The notes beneath the pieces were generated by a model that ran no database searches, was not told the origin of the DNA, and worked only from the letters and a program-made list of their open reading frames with translations. 64,000 nt of DNA from Owenia fusiformis (lineage: Eukaryota > Annelida > Polychaeta > Sabellida > Oweniidae), in assembly GCA_903813345.2 (NCBI GenBank), contig CAIIXF020000004.1, forward strand, positions 2,191,525 to 2,255,524. The letters run 5' to 3'. The position numbers were made by a program, and so were the translations under genes. Numbering within the stretch: position 1 is the first letter of the stretch; every line of letters starts with the position of its first letter. Shown in pieces: positions 24,401 through 35,895 of this stretch.

Positions 24401-27400
24401 CTTCAAAACTTTGTAATACAGGTAGCAAAGAGTGTGCTAATAGTGTTAGCCTTTTGCCGTCAGAAAGTATTTTGACCCACTTTTGAGATATGGTGTCCGA
24501 AAAGTAGGTCAAAATAAAAAGTTCTCCAGATTCAACGTATGAGTTATGAATTAAAGGTAGAATTTTCTCAGGAATCCGAATCTGCAAACCAAATTTCGAT
24601 CCGACTGCCGGTTCAGAAGTTATGGCGTGTCCAAAAAGTAGGTCAAAATAAAAAGTTTCAAAATTTAACGTATGAGTTGTGAATTAGGGGTAGAATTTTG
24701 TCAGGAATCCGAATCTGCAAAGCAAATTTCGATCCGACTTCCGGTTCGAAAGTTATGGCGTTTTGAAAGCTCAAAAATCGCTAAATTTGGTGCCCCATGT
24801 TATGTCAATGAGAAAAAAGGATTTTTTTTGAAGTGTAAAATACCAGATATAGACTGAGTACAGCTTAATATTCTGAAAGCCTATAAAAGGAGGGGACCTC
24901 GAAGGCTATCTAGCTTTAAAATTTGGACGCAAAAATGCCTAGGTCAAATTCTAGGTCAAATTCATAGTTTTTCCTTATTTTTGCGATTCTGACATTACAC
25001 TTTAAGGATTTGCTTCAAAATTTTGTATACAGGTAGCAAAGAGTGTGCTTATAGTGTTTGCCTTTTGCCATCAGAAAGTTTTTTGACCCACTTTTGAGAT
25101 ATAGTGTCCGAAATGTAGGTCAAAATAAAAAATTATCCAAATTTAACGTATGAGTTATGAATTAAGGGTAGAATTTTCTCAGGAATCAGAATCTTTAAAC
25201 CAAATTTCGATCTAACTTCTGGTTAGATAGTTATAACGGTTTGAAGTCTCGAAAAGTCGATATGATGATATCCCCATGTTAAGCCAATAGAGTCGAAGAT
25301 AGCCTTCTTAAAAATTGTCTAAATGTCTATATTCTAGCTGACTCAGCTTATTCTGAATGACTCAGCTTACAAGTTCTGGATGACTCAGCTTAAAAAAAGT
25401 TTGAAATCTGGAGTCTTAAATTGAACTTGTTCAATTTACATGTCTAGTTACATTCTGAACTGTAGACATACCGGTATCTATTTTGACACATAATTAAACA
25501 AGTTCATCAAAGAAAGCATGTACATGTATTCTACAGATTAAGATATACACATTGTTAAACAGAAGTTATAGGTTTTTCAACCCAAAATGATTCGAATGTT
25601 CAACTACAGGATTTGACTCTGGGGTCATCATCTCATCCACATTTGATATATAACATTTTGTACATGTACTATTACCTGTTTCCATATGTTATAAATAATA
25701 AGTTGTAATCTACTATATCGTGATTATTTATCAAAAGGAATAATAAAACAGGTCAATTATTTAAAAAATCTATCTACTTTTGTGTATTCCAAAGGCAATA
25801 ATTATTTCATAACAATTTCAGAGGCTTTTGATCCAGTGACTCGTGAAATATCCAGAAGATTAAACATATTGGTGGTGTCCGTTGAGTAAGTATTTTTGTA
25901 TTTTTATTCCAAATACACACGAATTATTAAGTGCTGTTTAATGTGAAATATACTGGTAAGTAATATTGCGTGTAGTAAGTCAAATAGTTCAGTATTTTAT
26001 CATAACAGTAACCAGAGCATTCAACAATAAACAAAATATCTGATGTCCATAAAGTCTTTACAATTACAGTACACAATATGTGAGGTTCATTTTGCAATTT
26101 TGCTGAATTCAGCAAAGTTAGCCCATAACTCCAAATAATTGGAATCATATTGCAAGAGCCATTTTGAAAAATTCTGCATCTTAGTTTTTTCAACATTGCT
26201 TTTGACATTCACAAGAGATTTATATAAGGTCAACAATAACTCTCTTATGTTAAGAACTGATATGTAATAATCTGACACCACTTTAATGGTTATAGCACTA
26301 AACCCTCTCTGATTTTTTGGCAACATTGCAAGGATTGAGTTGAAATAATAATTTCCCGTGTTTTCTTCAACAGTGTTGAAAAACGAAGAGAGGAATGCAC
26401 CTCAAAATATGAGCAGCAGCTATTAAATATTATTTTGTACGATTCATTTCAGTAATTCTTAATAAATAAGTCTGCCATTTTAGTTTATTTAATGCAAAGA
26501 TGATCTTTATTGTTCCATCGTTTTTGAATAAAAAAATATATGCATCCATTCTACTACACATAGAGATACGCCAATTACTCAAATAGTACAAAATTAGTTC
26601 TAAATTAGCACAATGGCAAAAGCCCGCTCATGACTACTCATGTCATGAGTGCTAATTTAGTACTAATTTTGTATTTACTGAGTACTCTGCATATGAGTTC
26701 TGATTGAGAAATGAAAAATCAATGAAATTAGCACTATTTTGTCAGTCATCATATGAGTACTCATTTAGTACTAAAAATGCAATAAATCAGTACTCATGTC
26801 ATAAGTGCTCATTAAGTACTAACATTTACTGAAATGAGTTCTCAACTAGGGCCAAAATGCAATGACAACTATTTTAGTACACAGCAGATCTCCCCGTGTA
26901 CAGTACATGTCTTCACTTTCAGTTATCGGTTAGCCCCAGAACATAAGTTTCCCATTCCATTTGAAGACTGCGAGAAAGCGACTGTTTATTTTCTAAAGAA
27001 TGCTGCAGAGAAGTTCAGTGTTGACCCGACAAGAGTGGCTGTTGCAGGTAAGACACAGTTTGATGTCATTGTGTTACCATTGCAACAAAAATTGCATTCT
27101 TGGAATCACCCAAAAATTCAAAGCTAGTCCAAATCACAGCTGGTGAATCGGAGAAAATCAGTAAAGGGGTAAGGGGTAGGAGACGATTTCCGCTAGAAAA
27201 TTCAACAAATCTTCAAGATTTATTTTTTCATGAGACAATTTACATATAGATTGCTTAAAGGACAACTAAAATAGCTTTTCTCAACTTGCAGCTACAAAAA
27301 TGCGGTTTTCTCCATTGTAAGCCCAACGTAGAGTTCTTGCGATAGCCATTTTAAAATAAATGTTAGATAACTGCTAACGGTCATAGATAACAAAATAAAA

Positions 27401-30400
27401 CTAACTGATCGATCAAATTGGCCCCCACGTGATTAGCAACGTCATATACAAAATATAGCTTTGGTTTATTGGTTCCTTAGTAATCACAACGTCACAGCAA
27501 CCATAGGATTGTTGTGTAAACAAATAACAAAACATTTTGGCATTATGACGTCATGATCCAATGGACCAAAACGGGCCACGTGGGGACCAGTGAGAGATCA
27601 CGTGGGGGCCAATAACGTCACAACCAATTCGAATAATGCTTATTAAGCAGCTATAACGATCGTTAGAGTGAAATAATTTTCACACTACTGATGAGAAAAC
27701 ATGTCCAAATACTTCTATCAAAAAATTATATTGATTCCTTTAGGTTAAAAATACCATTTCATATCTGCTTTAATAAATAGGTGCAGAGTATGGTAAAATC
27801 TGTTAGGTTTTTATGAGTTTTTAACTGATGCACTCTTCTAAGGTGTGAGATCACATCGCATCACCAACATGCAAAAGTCAATCTTTTGCTAAAGTAGAGA
27901 ATTACATGACATGCAATTAATACAAATAGATGGCGTTATCACCCAAGGCTGATCATATATGCATAGTATTGCTTGATTGCCTTGTATAATGCAAGGAAAC
28001 TACAGCATATAGTAGACAGAGCTTTTAATTTCATTCTTGCTTCCACTTTTGCTTGCATTCCTGCTTTTTCTTTCAAAGATTGGTAAACCTTTTCACATTT
28101 CCTTACCTTTTTTGGATGTTGCCTTTTCACATTTCACTACTTTTGAGTTCCTCACATAACAAGCCTGTTCAGCCTATCAGGGGTTTCATTAGCAGCAGGC
28201 AACAGGCGATTTTCACCGGTTGTTTTCACAAAATCACCTGTTGTTTTTAGGGACTTTTCAAGCTTTCCATGTTAAATTTATAATTTCCATTAATTTTGCC
28301 TGTTGTTTTAATTTATTTAGCCTTTTGTGAGAAATTCTAGTGAAGCCCCTGCATATCAGCCTGATTTGACTCTTTATTGTTGTATAGCGTGCTACAGTAG
28401 ACAGAAACCTGCATTTATTGTACATTCAGTAAAACCTGTCCAAGTGGAACACATGTGGCACCTCTAAAACGTTTTTCACCTTGGAGGTAAACTTTGCATT
28501 CGTTTGACTTCACTTCTTAAAAGAGAGCTTCGTCTTCACTCTTTCAAACTAAAATAAACCTGTGAACTCACCGCGCCAATCAGTGTTCGTCGGCCAAATT
28601 TGACCGACGTTCTATATATGGTTATTCCTTCTGACGTCATCGTTGAGCCCGGAATTGACCAATGACATGCGCATATATAATTAGCATGCATTTGGCGTAT
28701 GTTTCTTAAAGCTCGCTGATTGATGAAAGAAAGGTCAGCGCGTAGGTCAGAAGTGATTTGTTACCCAAACTGTCACCGGTACCCGTCGTGGGGGCGGGGC
28801 TACTAAACTGTAATATGGTCTCTACTAGGCAGAGTGTAGTTTAACTAGACTGCGCGCAGGGTACCTTGGAGGTGTTCCACTAATAGAGGTTCAATTAACA
28901 TTGGGACAGTTGATCTTGGGACTCTGATAAGTGTTCCTCTTGCAGAGGTGTTCTACTTCCAGAGGTATTCCACTTAATAGGTTTCACTGTACATTTCTTT
29001 GCCAGGGAAAAGTTTCACTCTATGTAGGTTGTTCCCTATTATAAAGAGAGGTCTGTCCCATCTTGCTGTTTTCAAACATTGAAAAGGAAGGGGTGCAATA
29101 TAAGGCCAAATACCCCCATGGTCAAAATGAAATGTATTAGGTGTAAAATGAAGATTACAATGTTAAATGATACTTTGGACACACATGGGCTGAGATGAGA
29201 ATCATTAAGTTCAGCAAGTTTGTATTGACTTTAAGAGAGAATCAGATATAGCGAGCAGGCTAAACAAAAAATTGTTTCAATGTTAGAAAAATTTTGTTTT
29301 ATGTCATTCCTTGTCATGTCTACTTTCTAAAAATCACAAAAGAGCATACTTTATTCCAGGAAAACTAAAGATTTTTACAATAATGTATTATTTTTCTATA
29401 AGAATGGTTACCATTCTTATTATTTGGGGGAATTTAAACGTTTTCCACCCATTTTTGCATTTTGACTCATTAATAACTTCACCAATTTATAATATATTGT
29501 GAATCTTTTGGGAGATATTGTATTTGATATTGTAAGAAATAGATTTGGAGGTCAATAATACATGTTGCTTGTAATTTTGTCACCCCCTATAGATCAGATT
29601 CTGCCTTTAAATGGGGATATGCTCCAATGCTCCAAATAAATTTTGACAGACACAAAAACAGACATCTGATTTGCCACTCACCTCTACACTTCATGATTAA
29701 ATATTGACCCAATAAGGTGCCCATTCATCAGTACAGTGCTAAATATTGGTCAACAATTTACTAGTGTACACATAAATGTAATAAAAAAAACAGTACATTC
29801 GTTTTGAAGCATCAGGTGAATTTATATTTTTTCATGGGGTAGTGGTAACAGAATCTGAAATGGGTCCTTTAGAACTTTGCTTTTGTTATGAGTTTTCTCT
29901 GTGGTGGTTGCACATCTGTATATGTATAGACCCTTTCACGTGAATCACTCTACAATGGCAGATCTGGAACTAGGATAGACCCAAAAAACTGTTAGGGCCC
30001 CAATTAGTAGGCCTTCGGGCAATACTAGGACTCTCTCTCTCTGGGCCTTATTTTATAATTAATGGCCAAATTATCAAGAAAATGGGCCCTCAATTTTCAA
30101 AATTTTGGCCCAATTTTTAGTTTTAGGAGCCCAAATAAGGGCTGGAAATATATTTCTTCTGACATTAAATGTGGTCATTGTGGTCCCCCTTGTTAGTTTT
30201 CTGATCTGCCCCTGCACTAATATCTGCTTAGATTTAGAGTGGTCTTGAGGATGGTATTGAGTGTTGAACATGTGGCATATCTGCTTAGATTTAGAATGGT
30301 CTTGAGGATGGTATTAAGTGTTGAACATGTGGCGTGTCATGACTAACCTCCACATGTTTTATACATCCAGGTGACAGTGCTGGCGGAAATTTAGCAGCAG

Positions 30401-31005
30401 CCGTATCACTCAGTATTGCTAAGCAACCAGATATCCCTTCACCAAAATTGCAGATCTTAATATATCCAGCTCTTCAAATTATGAACTTTGACACGCCAGC
30501 CTATCAACGATATGGATATTTAAACATATTGAGTAAAGCGATGATGGTACGGTTTTGGATGGCATATGTATCGGGATCAGAATGGAAGGATCATTTCAAA
30601 ACTGCAATGGAAAATAAACATGTGGATCAATCGCTCAGAAAATTCAGCAATAATATTGATTTGGAAAATGTAAAGGACTATCTTTATCCTGGATATGTAC
30701 CAAGCACCTTTAAAACACCAGTGGCGAAAACAAGCAGTGCTTTGAAATCTGCGATGGTAAACCCAAAATTATCCCCTCTAATGTCGAGCTCAGAGGACCT
30801 CAGAAATCAACCTGAAAGTTTCTTCATAATTGCGAATTACGATCTTTTGAGGGATGATGGTGTGATGTATTCACGGCGCTTGCAAGATGCAGGAAATATA
30901 GTTACAATGATACAATATGATAAAACACATGGGTTTTATTCAATGGAAGAAGGGAAAGGAGAAGCAGCTGACGATTTGGTCAATTTTCTGGATGCAAGAC
31001 TTTAA
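18466..31005 (+). CDS. AADAC: Arylacetamide deacetylase-like esterase, shared exons plus last exon A
   Basis: Shared exons 18466-18615, 18934-19041, 19752-19869, 25822-25885, 26923-27047, joined to last exon 30371-31005; 399 residues, the usual length for AADAC. Residues about 8-24 form an N-terminal membrane anchor, as in the ER-luminal AADAC/NCEH1 esterases. HGGGW (116-120) is the oxyanion hole and DYRLAPEHKFP (147-157) a family signature. GDSAGG (189-194) holds the nucleophile Ser191. Asp346 in YDLLRDDG and His375 in KTHGF complete the triad. The family hydrolyses acyl esters and amides of lipids and xenobiotics. The ATG at 18466 is preceded by a TTTCAG acceptor at 18428-18433 and in-frame stops (TAATAATGG), which fixes the start. 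All introns have GT-AG sites and matching phases. The 5.9-kb intron 3 is filled with repeats. Confidence 0.9.
19870..20250. other. Start of esterase intron 3, no other feature
   Basis: Non-coding intron sequence between the exon-3 donor (CCAG|GTAACC) and the repeat array. Confidence 0.4.
20251..25447. mobile_element. Helitron-2/HINE-like tandem array in esterase intron 3
   Basis: Three head-to-tail modules ending at 21826, 23713 and 25447. Each module ends with an ATCTGGAGTCT string, then a hairpin (AAATTGAAC / GTTCAATTT), then seven bases and CTAG followed by TT, which resembles a rolling-circle transposon 3' end. The left edge has three hairpins AGACTCCAGAT / ATCTGGAGTCT (20259-20285, 20311-20337, 20372-20397), an inverted match to the 3' subterminal string. 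Inside, about five degenerate copies of a several-hundred-base core recur (marker CTTCCGGTTCGGAAGTTATG). No Rep/helicase frame is present, so it is non-autonomous. Confidence 0.65.
21539..21712. repeat. (TATCC)n-type microsatellite
   Basis: Interrupted TATCC/TTCC repeats inside the first module of the Helitron-like array. Confidence 0.85.
25448..25821. other. End of esterase intron 3
   Basis: AT-rich sequence up to the ATTTCAG acceptor at 25815-25821. No other feature seen. Confidence 0.35.
26563..26870. repeat. Degenerate AGTACTCAT/ATGAGTACT palindromic cluster
   Basis: Many copies, in both orientations, of strings such as GTACTCATGTCATGAGTGC, TTAGTACTAA and ATGAGTACTC, ending about 50 bases before the esterase exon-5 acceptor. 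Confidence 0.55.
27255..27773. mobile_element. 519-bp TTAA-ended MITE, copy 2 (inverted)
   Basis: Reverse-complement copy of 10406-10924 with the same length, TTAA at both edges, three CACGTG sites and one TGACGTCA. It lies in the intron between esterase exon 5 and the last exons, 207 bases after the exon-5 donor. Confidence 0.85.
27774..28420. other. Intron sequence, no other feature
   Basis: Non-coding; the short frames near 27939-28250 have no support. Confidence 0.3.
28427..28989. mobile_element. 563-bp CAGTAAAACC-family element
   Basis: Begins CAGTAAAACCTGTCCAAGTG and ends, in reverse complement, CAGTGAAACCTATTAAGTGG. It is flanked by TACATT on both sides (28421-28426, 28990-28995), a possible target duplication. 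Internal degenerate GTGTTCC / AGAGGTGTTC units are shared with 873-1010 and 36702-36884. Confidence 0.65.
28996..30221. other. Intron sequence, no gene
   Basis: AT-rich. Around 29985-30200 there is a GGGCCC-rich repeat-like stretch that resembles 41640-41800. Confidence 0.3.
30222..30335. repeat. 57-bp direct tandem duplication
   Basis: Two copies (30222-30278 and 30279-30335), nearly identical, starting ATCTGCTTAGATTTAGA, 35 bases before last exon A. Confidence 0.9.
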
Positions 31006-31021
31006 CTTCATTGTGTTTTAG

Positions 31022-31632
31022 AAATTGTTGATTGTTCATAATTGCCACTTTAATCTGATCATGTTAATTGTTGATTGACACTTGGCCAATCTGATCATGT
31101 AAATTGTTGATTGACACTTGGCCACTTTAATCTGATCTCATGTTTAATGTTGATTGTTCACTTGGCCACTTTAATCTGATCATGTTAATTGTTGATTGAC
31201 ACTTGGCCACTTTAATCTGATCATGTTAAATGTTCACTTGGCCGCTTTAATCTGATCATGTTAATTGTTAAATGTTCACTTGGCCACTTTAATCTGATCA
31301 TGTTAATTGTTGATTGACACTTGGCCTCTTTAATCTGATCATGTTAATTGTTGATTGTTCACTTGGCCACTTAATCTGATCATGTTAATTGTTCACTTGG
31401 ACACTTTAATCTGATCATGTTAATTGTTCACTTGGCCACTTTAATCTGATCATGATAATTGTTGATTGACACTTGGCCACTTTAGTCTGATCCAGTTTAT
31501 TGACACTTGGCCACTTTAATCTGATCTTTTGTTGGTTGACACTTGGCCACTTTAATCTGATCATGTTAATTGTTGATTGTTCACTTGGTCACTTTAATCT
31601 GATCATGTTAATTTTTGATTGTTCACTTGATA
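31022..31632. repeat. Minisatellite of about 41 bp, roughly 14 copies
   Basis: The unit contains TTTAATCTGATCATGTTAAT and TTGACACTTGGCCAC, with small indels between copies. It starts 17 bases after the stop codon of last exon A, so it would be transcribed in that isoform's 3' UTR. Confidence 0.9.
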
Positions 31633-32283
31633 TATACTTAATATATACAGGTCAATTTGTAATATTATGGTGATGATTTTATCATTATTTTTATAAAGTT
31701 ATGGTATTCAGAGTTCATTATTGAACATGAATATATCATTTTTAGATTCAATTTTTATTCCTACATAAGATTAAATGGCTCACTTTGCAGATACCAACAT
31801 GTAGCTGATTATGAGTTATAAGATGCAAAACCATATGATAAATAATATATAATACTTATATATAATTTATTATTTTGGATTTATCTAAGCACACTTTGAT
31901 TTACATTATATTGATATTTTTGAATATGTATTATACTGCAGTACTAGTGCATATAGAGATTATCCTATATGAGGTTCAGGATATTGGGATTATCCCGAGG
32001 TCTATCATATATCTGCCTTGAGGCAGATATATACCATATTATGGTATTAATATACCATATTTGCCGGCTCAACCATGAATCTAAAGTTTACCTCCCCACT
32101 GTTGGAAGTATACCTCAAACACATTCAAATATAAAAGAGTATTGCATAATGTACAGAGAATTATGTTTTCTTTTTTTTATGTGCTGTAAATGTGAAATTG
32201 ATTAGGTACCGGTTGTAATTGCCTTCAAATATTTAACTTTACTTGTATCGTGCAATGTACATTGTGTTTTGAATAGATATGTA
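31633..32283. other. AT-rich spacer after last exon A
   Basis: No gene. A string GAGGTTCAGGATATTGGGAT near 31972 recurs, altered, at 32595, on either side of the inserted element at 32284-32570. Confidence 0.3.
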
Positions 32284-32570
32284 CAAGGTGTCCCGAAAGT
32301 ATGGGACCCCCTACCCTAGGCAGACATATACCAATGTCTCCATGGTATATGTTATATATCATTTTAAAGCTTATCCAAAGTTACATTGATTTGCCAAGTA
32401 TCAGGGTTCAACTCGAAAATGGGAGAAGGTTGCAGGCAGTTCAAAATTTAGTGTTGCAGTCAGAATTTAAGTGTAACTTTTGATAAGCTTTAAAAAGGTA
32501 TATGACATACTATGGAGACATTGGTATATGTCTGTCTAGGGGTGGGATCCCATACTTTTGGGACACCCTT
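32284..32570. mobile_element. 287-bp mariner-type MITE
   Basis: Inverted ends of about 65 bases (CAAGGTGTCCCGAAAGTATG at left, AAGGGTGTCCCAAAAGTATG in complement at right), TA dinucleotide on both sides, no coding capacity. The end sequence is typical of Tc1/mariner-derived MITEs. Confidence 0.8.
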
Positions 32571-33773
32571 TAGTATATGAAGATAATACTGGATGAGGTT
32601 CAGTATATTGGGATTATCCCAAGGCCAATATAATACAACTGCCCTAGTGCAGGAGATCCCAAGGCCAAATATGTTGAGCAAGGGATATCCCAATATCATG
32701 AACTGACTACAGTTCGATCTTTTTATCCTATACTATGTCATGTGTTCTTGATATAAATGTACCTCAAACATGGCCAAGTATGGGATAAATACAATAAATA
32801 AAAAATTCTAAGAATAAACACTCCATGTATATAATTAACGTGCCTTATTATACAGGTATTGCAAATGGATGGATGGACTTTTACCTGAAAGAGAAATTTA
32901 TATTAATGCCAATGTACAGACTGATGATTTATATCAAATTGAGGTTGATAAATTTGTGATATAATTTATGTTTTAAACAGTGATTTTAATAGTGTTCAGG
33001 CAAAAGTTGGACTTATATTTTGGTGGTTATACCATGATTGTGCCATAAGCTACAGTATAAGTGAAAAAATGTTTATGACCATAACAAGTTTATTGTATAA
33101 GATTGTTAAAATATTTTTGTACATGTATTTTTAACTTTTAAAGACCACAGAATTGATTCTACTGGCCATGTACGTAATCCTTTATTAGATTTATAAAATG
33201 TATACTCGATAGAAATAAAATTACGTAGAATGCTTATTTGATAAAAAAAATTGTTAATGTTTTCATTATGTTTCAATACATGCAGATCACCTGTACTTTT
33301 CTTAAATCCTGAATTCATATTAAATGACCTTCCAAAATTCACAGATATCAAATAAGTTAAATGCAAGATTTCAGAGGAAATTGAATATTTCTTTAATCAG
33401 TTGAGTTTAATTTGAGTTTAGAGCAATATGTTAATAAACATAGCAATTTCTGTACGAGACTTTTGCAAATGAGCACGATGTGTTGACCACGATGTGTTGT
33501 TTCACTAGAAGTGATTTGAATTTTTCTCTAAATGAGTATGTTCCTGCACAACAGTGCTAGTGGTTCAAAAATTTCCATAATACTATACTACAAATTTTTG
33601 ACTTACACATGTATATCCATTTTTAAATTTCAAAATATTATATCACATTCATGAACCCCCAAAATTGAACCTCTATATTATAACATAGCCTGATCCATTC
33701 AATCAATTTGGACTAGTTTATATTCTATGCAAACAATATAAAAGGGGTGCTTAGTTAAGGCTTTGTTTTCCAG
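32571..33773. other. AT-rich spacer before last exon B
   Basis: No gene. AATAAA strings occur near 32790 and 33433 and could end the transcript of last exon A. Confidence 0.3.
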
Positions 33774-34429
33774 GAGACAGCGCAGGGGCAACGGGTGCAG
33801 CAGGAATTGCGCTGAAACTGAATGCCGACAACAATATTCCAAAGATAAGATACCAGGTGCTTCTTTTTGGGGGATACCAGTCAATGGATTTGATGTTGCC
33901 ATCTATGGTTGAATTTGGAAAATACAGTTTATCATCAGCGCACGATGCTGCAAAATATTGGTTGTTGAGTTGGGGTGGTGATCTGAAATACATTCCAGAT
34001 GTTTTGATTAATAATCATACATCAGTGAAAATTAAAAAAGATTATGGACGCTATGTGAATTATAAAGATCTGCCTCCACAATTGATACCTCCTGGGTATG
34101 AACCACCAAAAACAAATTTTGGGAGTGAGAGTATATCTCAATATATGGAAAAACATGTTCTAGATCCATATGAAAATCCATTGATGGCAAATAATCTCGG
34201 CCACATGCCTGAAACTTATATTGTTTGTGGTATGTTGGATTCACTTAGAGATGACAGCTTTCTGTTTGCTAAAAGACTCAAGCAAGCTAAGGTTGAAACA
34301 ACTTTTGTTACTTATAAGGAGTCTCCACATGATCCAATCATTTTTAATGGAGACCCCTTCTTAGATTTTGAAGTTGGTTATAAGGTTATTGATGATTTAG
34401 TGATATTTTTCAGAAGTAGACTTGGATAA
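33774..34429 (+). CDS. AADAC: Alternative last exon B of the AADAC-like esterase
   Basis: TTTTCCAG acceptor, then a phase-1 start (G|GA GAC AGC) that joins the shared exons (18466-27047) to give a predicted 406-residue protein. GDSAGA (Ser191), Asp344 in LDSLRDDS and His374 in SPHDP keep the triad with the 30-residue Asp-His spacing of the family. It departs from the family elsewhere: GDSAGA for GDSAGG, FGGYQ where A has YPALQ, and HDP where A and C have HGF/HGY, suggesting altered substrate or weaker activity. No second HGGGW-encoding exon lies between exons A and B, which argues against a separate complete gene. An AATAAA at 34508-34513 lies about 80 bases downstream. Confidence 0.8.
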
Positions 34430-34507
34430 ATTAGTTCCAATGAAATCCCAAGAAAAAAAGATTGATACAAATTCTTTCAAAATCCTGGTGAAACGGATTG
34501 TTTCGGT

Positions 34508-34513
34508 AATAAA
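34508..34513 (+). terminator. Poly(A) signal for last exon B
   Basis: AATAAA 79 bases after the stop codon of exon B. Confidence 0.5.
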
Positions 34514-34559
34514 ATGTCGGAACCTCGAAGGTCAGATTTTTCTTTTTTCATTATGTCAA

Positions 34560-34862
34560 CTGTTATAGGCAGAATTTCTGTGACATTTATTATCACAAAA
34601 GTATTTCAGTATCATATGTTAAAGAAAATGTACAAATAGTTCAGAAAACAACAGAATCGTCGATTTAATACCTGACATTTAATATGTAAATGGAACTTCA
34701 AAAACACTTCTAACCCATTCCATTTACCTAACGATTGTGAGGAATTAAATCGACGATTCTCTTGTCTTCTGAACTATTTTTTCCCAACATGTACATATTA
34801 TTAAACAGGTGATACTGACACATGTGTGTGATAAAAATGTTTTGGGAATTCTGCCTACAACG
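34560..34862. repeat. About 300-bp fold-back element
   Basis: Outer arms TATAGGCAGAATT / AATTCTGCCTA and inner arms AATCGTCGATTTAAT / ATTAAATCGACGATT pair around a short centre. Non-coding. Confidence 0.7.
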
Positions 34863-35532
34863 TGTGAAATAAGGAAGATAAAAATTGTACCTTCAGGTTT
34901 CAACATTTTGTTACACAAATGAACAGAGTGGATCACCAGTGAAAATGTTAAGCTCTACCTCCTTGTCTAAAATGAACAAATCATTTAATCATATGACTTG
35001 TATTATAACCACAAATATAATCTCATACAAGTATTGTATACCAATGTAGTCATTTTGCATTTTTTATAAATAAAATCGAACACAAAATCAACAGTTTTTG
35101 TTTTAAATCCAAGTAAAGATTTGGAGTGAATGCTTAAAATTATTTCATGTCTGGTATATCATGTCTTATAATTAAAAATCATTTGAAGAATTATAGAAAT
35201 TATAACATTTCTCTTCCAAAATAGTACATTACATTACATTACATTACAGTACATTATTTCATTATTTTTGCTGTCAAAAGTCAATATCCAAACTTCAGAC
35301 TGACTTTCTGAAACATTTCCTTCTGCATCTGATTGATTGTTATTGATCATTCTTAATAAAGAAGTTGTATGTTAATAATAATGAATTATTTAAAAAAAAC
35401 AGTTTTAGGAAATTCTTTTCATCACCTCTCTGATTCTGTAGCTTAAAGGTTGGTCAAGTTGTGAAATTAGTCTCTGAGGCTAATCTTAACACAAAGACTT
35501 TATACTTTACAATAATAGAAGTCATCCATACA
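34863..35532. other. Spacer with a short (ACATT)n run
   Basis: A microsatellite of about seven ACATT units lies near 35226-35260. Otherwise nothing recognised. Confidence 0.5.
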
Positions 35533-35895
35533 CACACCGGAATAGCCTGACAACGGCAAAGTCAGATACGGTGTCACAAATGGCAGACATAACCGTCGCT
35601 TCAATTAGATTTTCATGCACCGTATGTTTAATAACTGAACAAAATGAAAAGGGGACAATGGACACGGTATTACAATATGCCGTTGTCTTTTTAAATTATT
35701 TCAAATTCAGATTCCGTTGTCATTGACGATATCGAAGATGCTGTATTTTGGCGATTCACGACCCAGTTTGATTTTGAAATTGGGATTTCATATGATACAT
35801 CATCACTGAATAGACGATAAAATTGAAGCAACGGTTATGTCCGCCATTTGTGACAACGGTATCTGACTTTACCGTTATTGGGCTATTCTGGTGTG
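35533..35895. mobile_element. 363-bp MITE with 75-bp inverted ends
   Basis: The left end reads CACACCGGAATAGCCTGACA and the right end, in complement, CACACCAGAATAGCCCAATA. The arms pair over about 75 bases including AAAGTCAGATAC and ACATAACCGT. A related inverted copy starts at 40535. Confidence 0.75.

Noticed and set aside
21200-24857. Many similar 60-110 codon frames in the 20-25 kb region
   Set aside because: They are translations of the tandem repeat core, in several frames and on both strands, with no conserved protein reading.
31022-31632. Regularly spaced repeats that could suggest a CRISPR array
   Set aside because: Units are contiguous and diverged with no unique spacers, and the genome is eukaryotic; it is a minisatellite.
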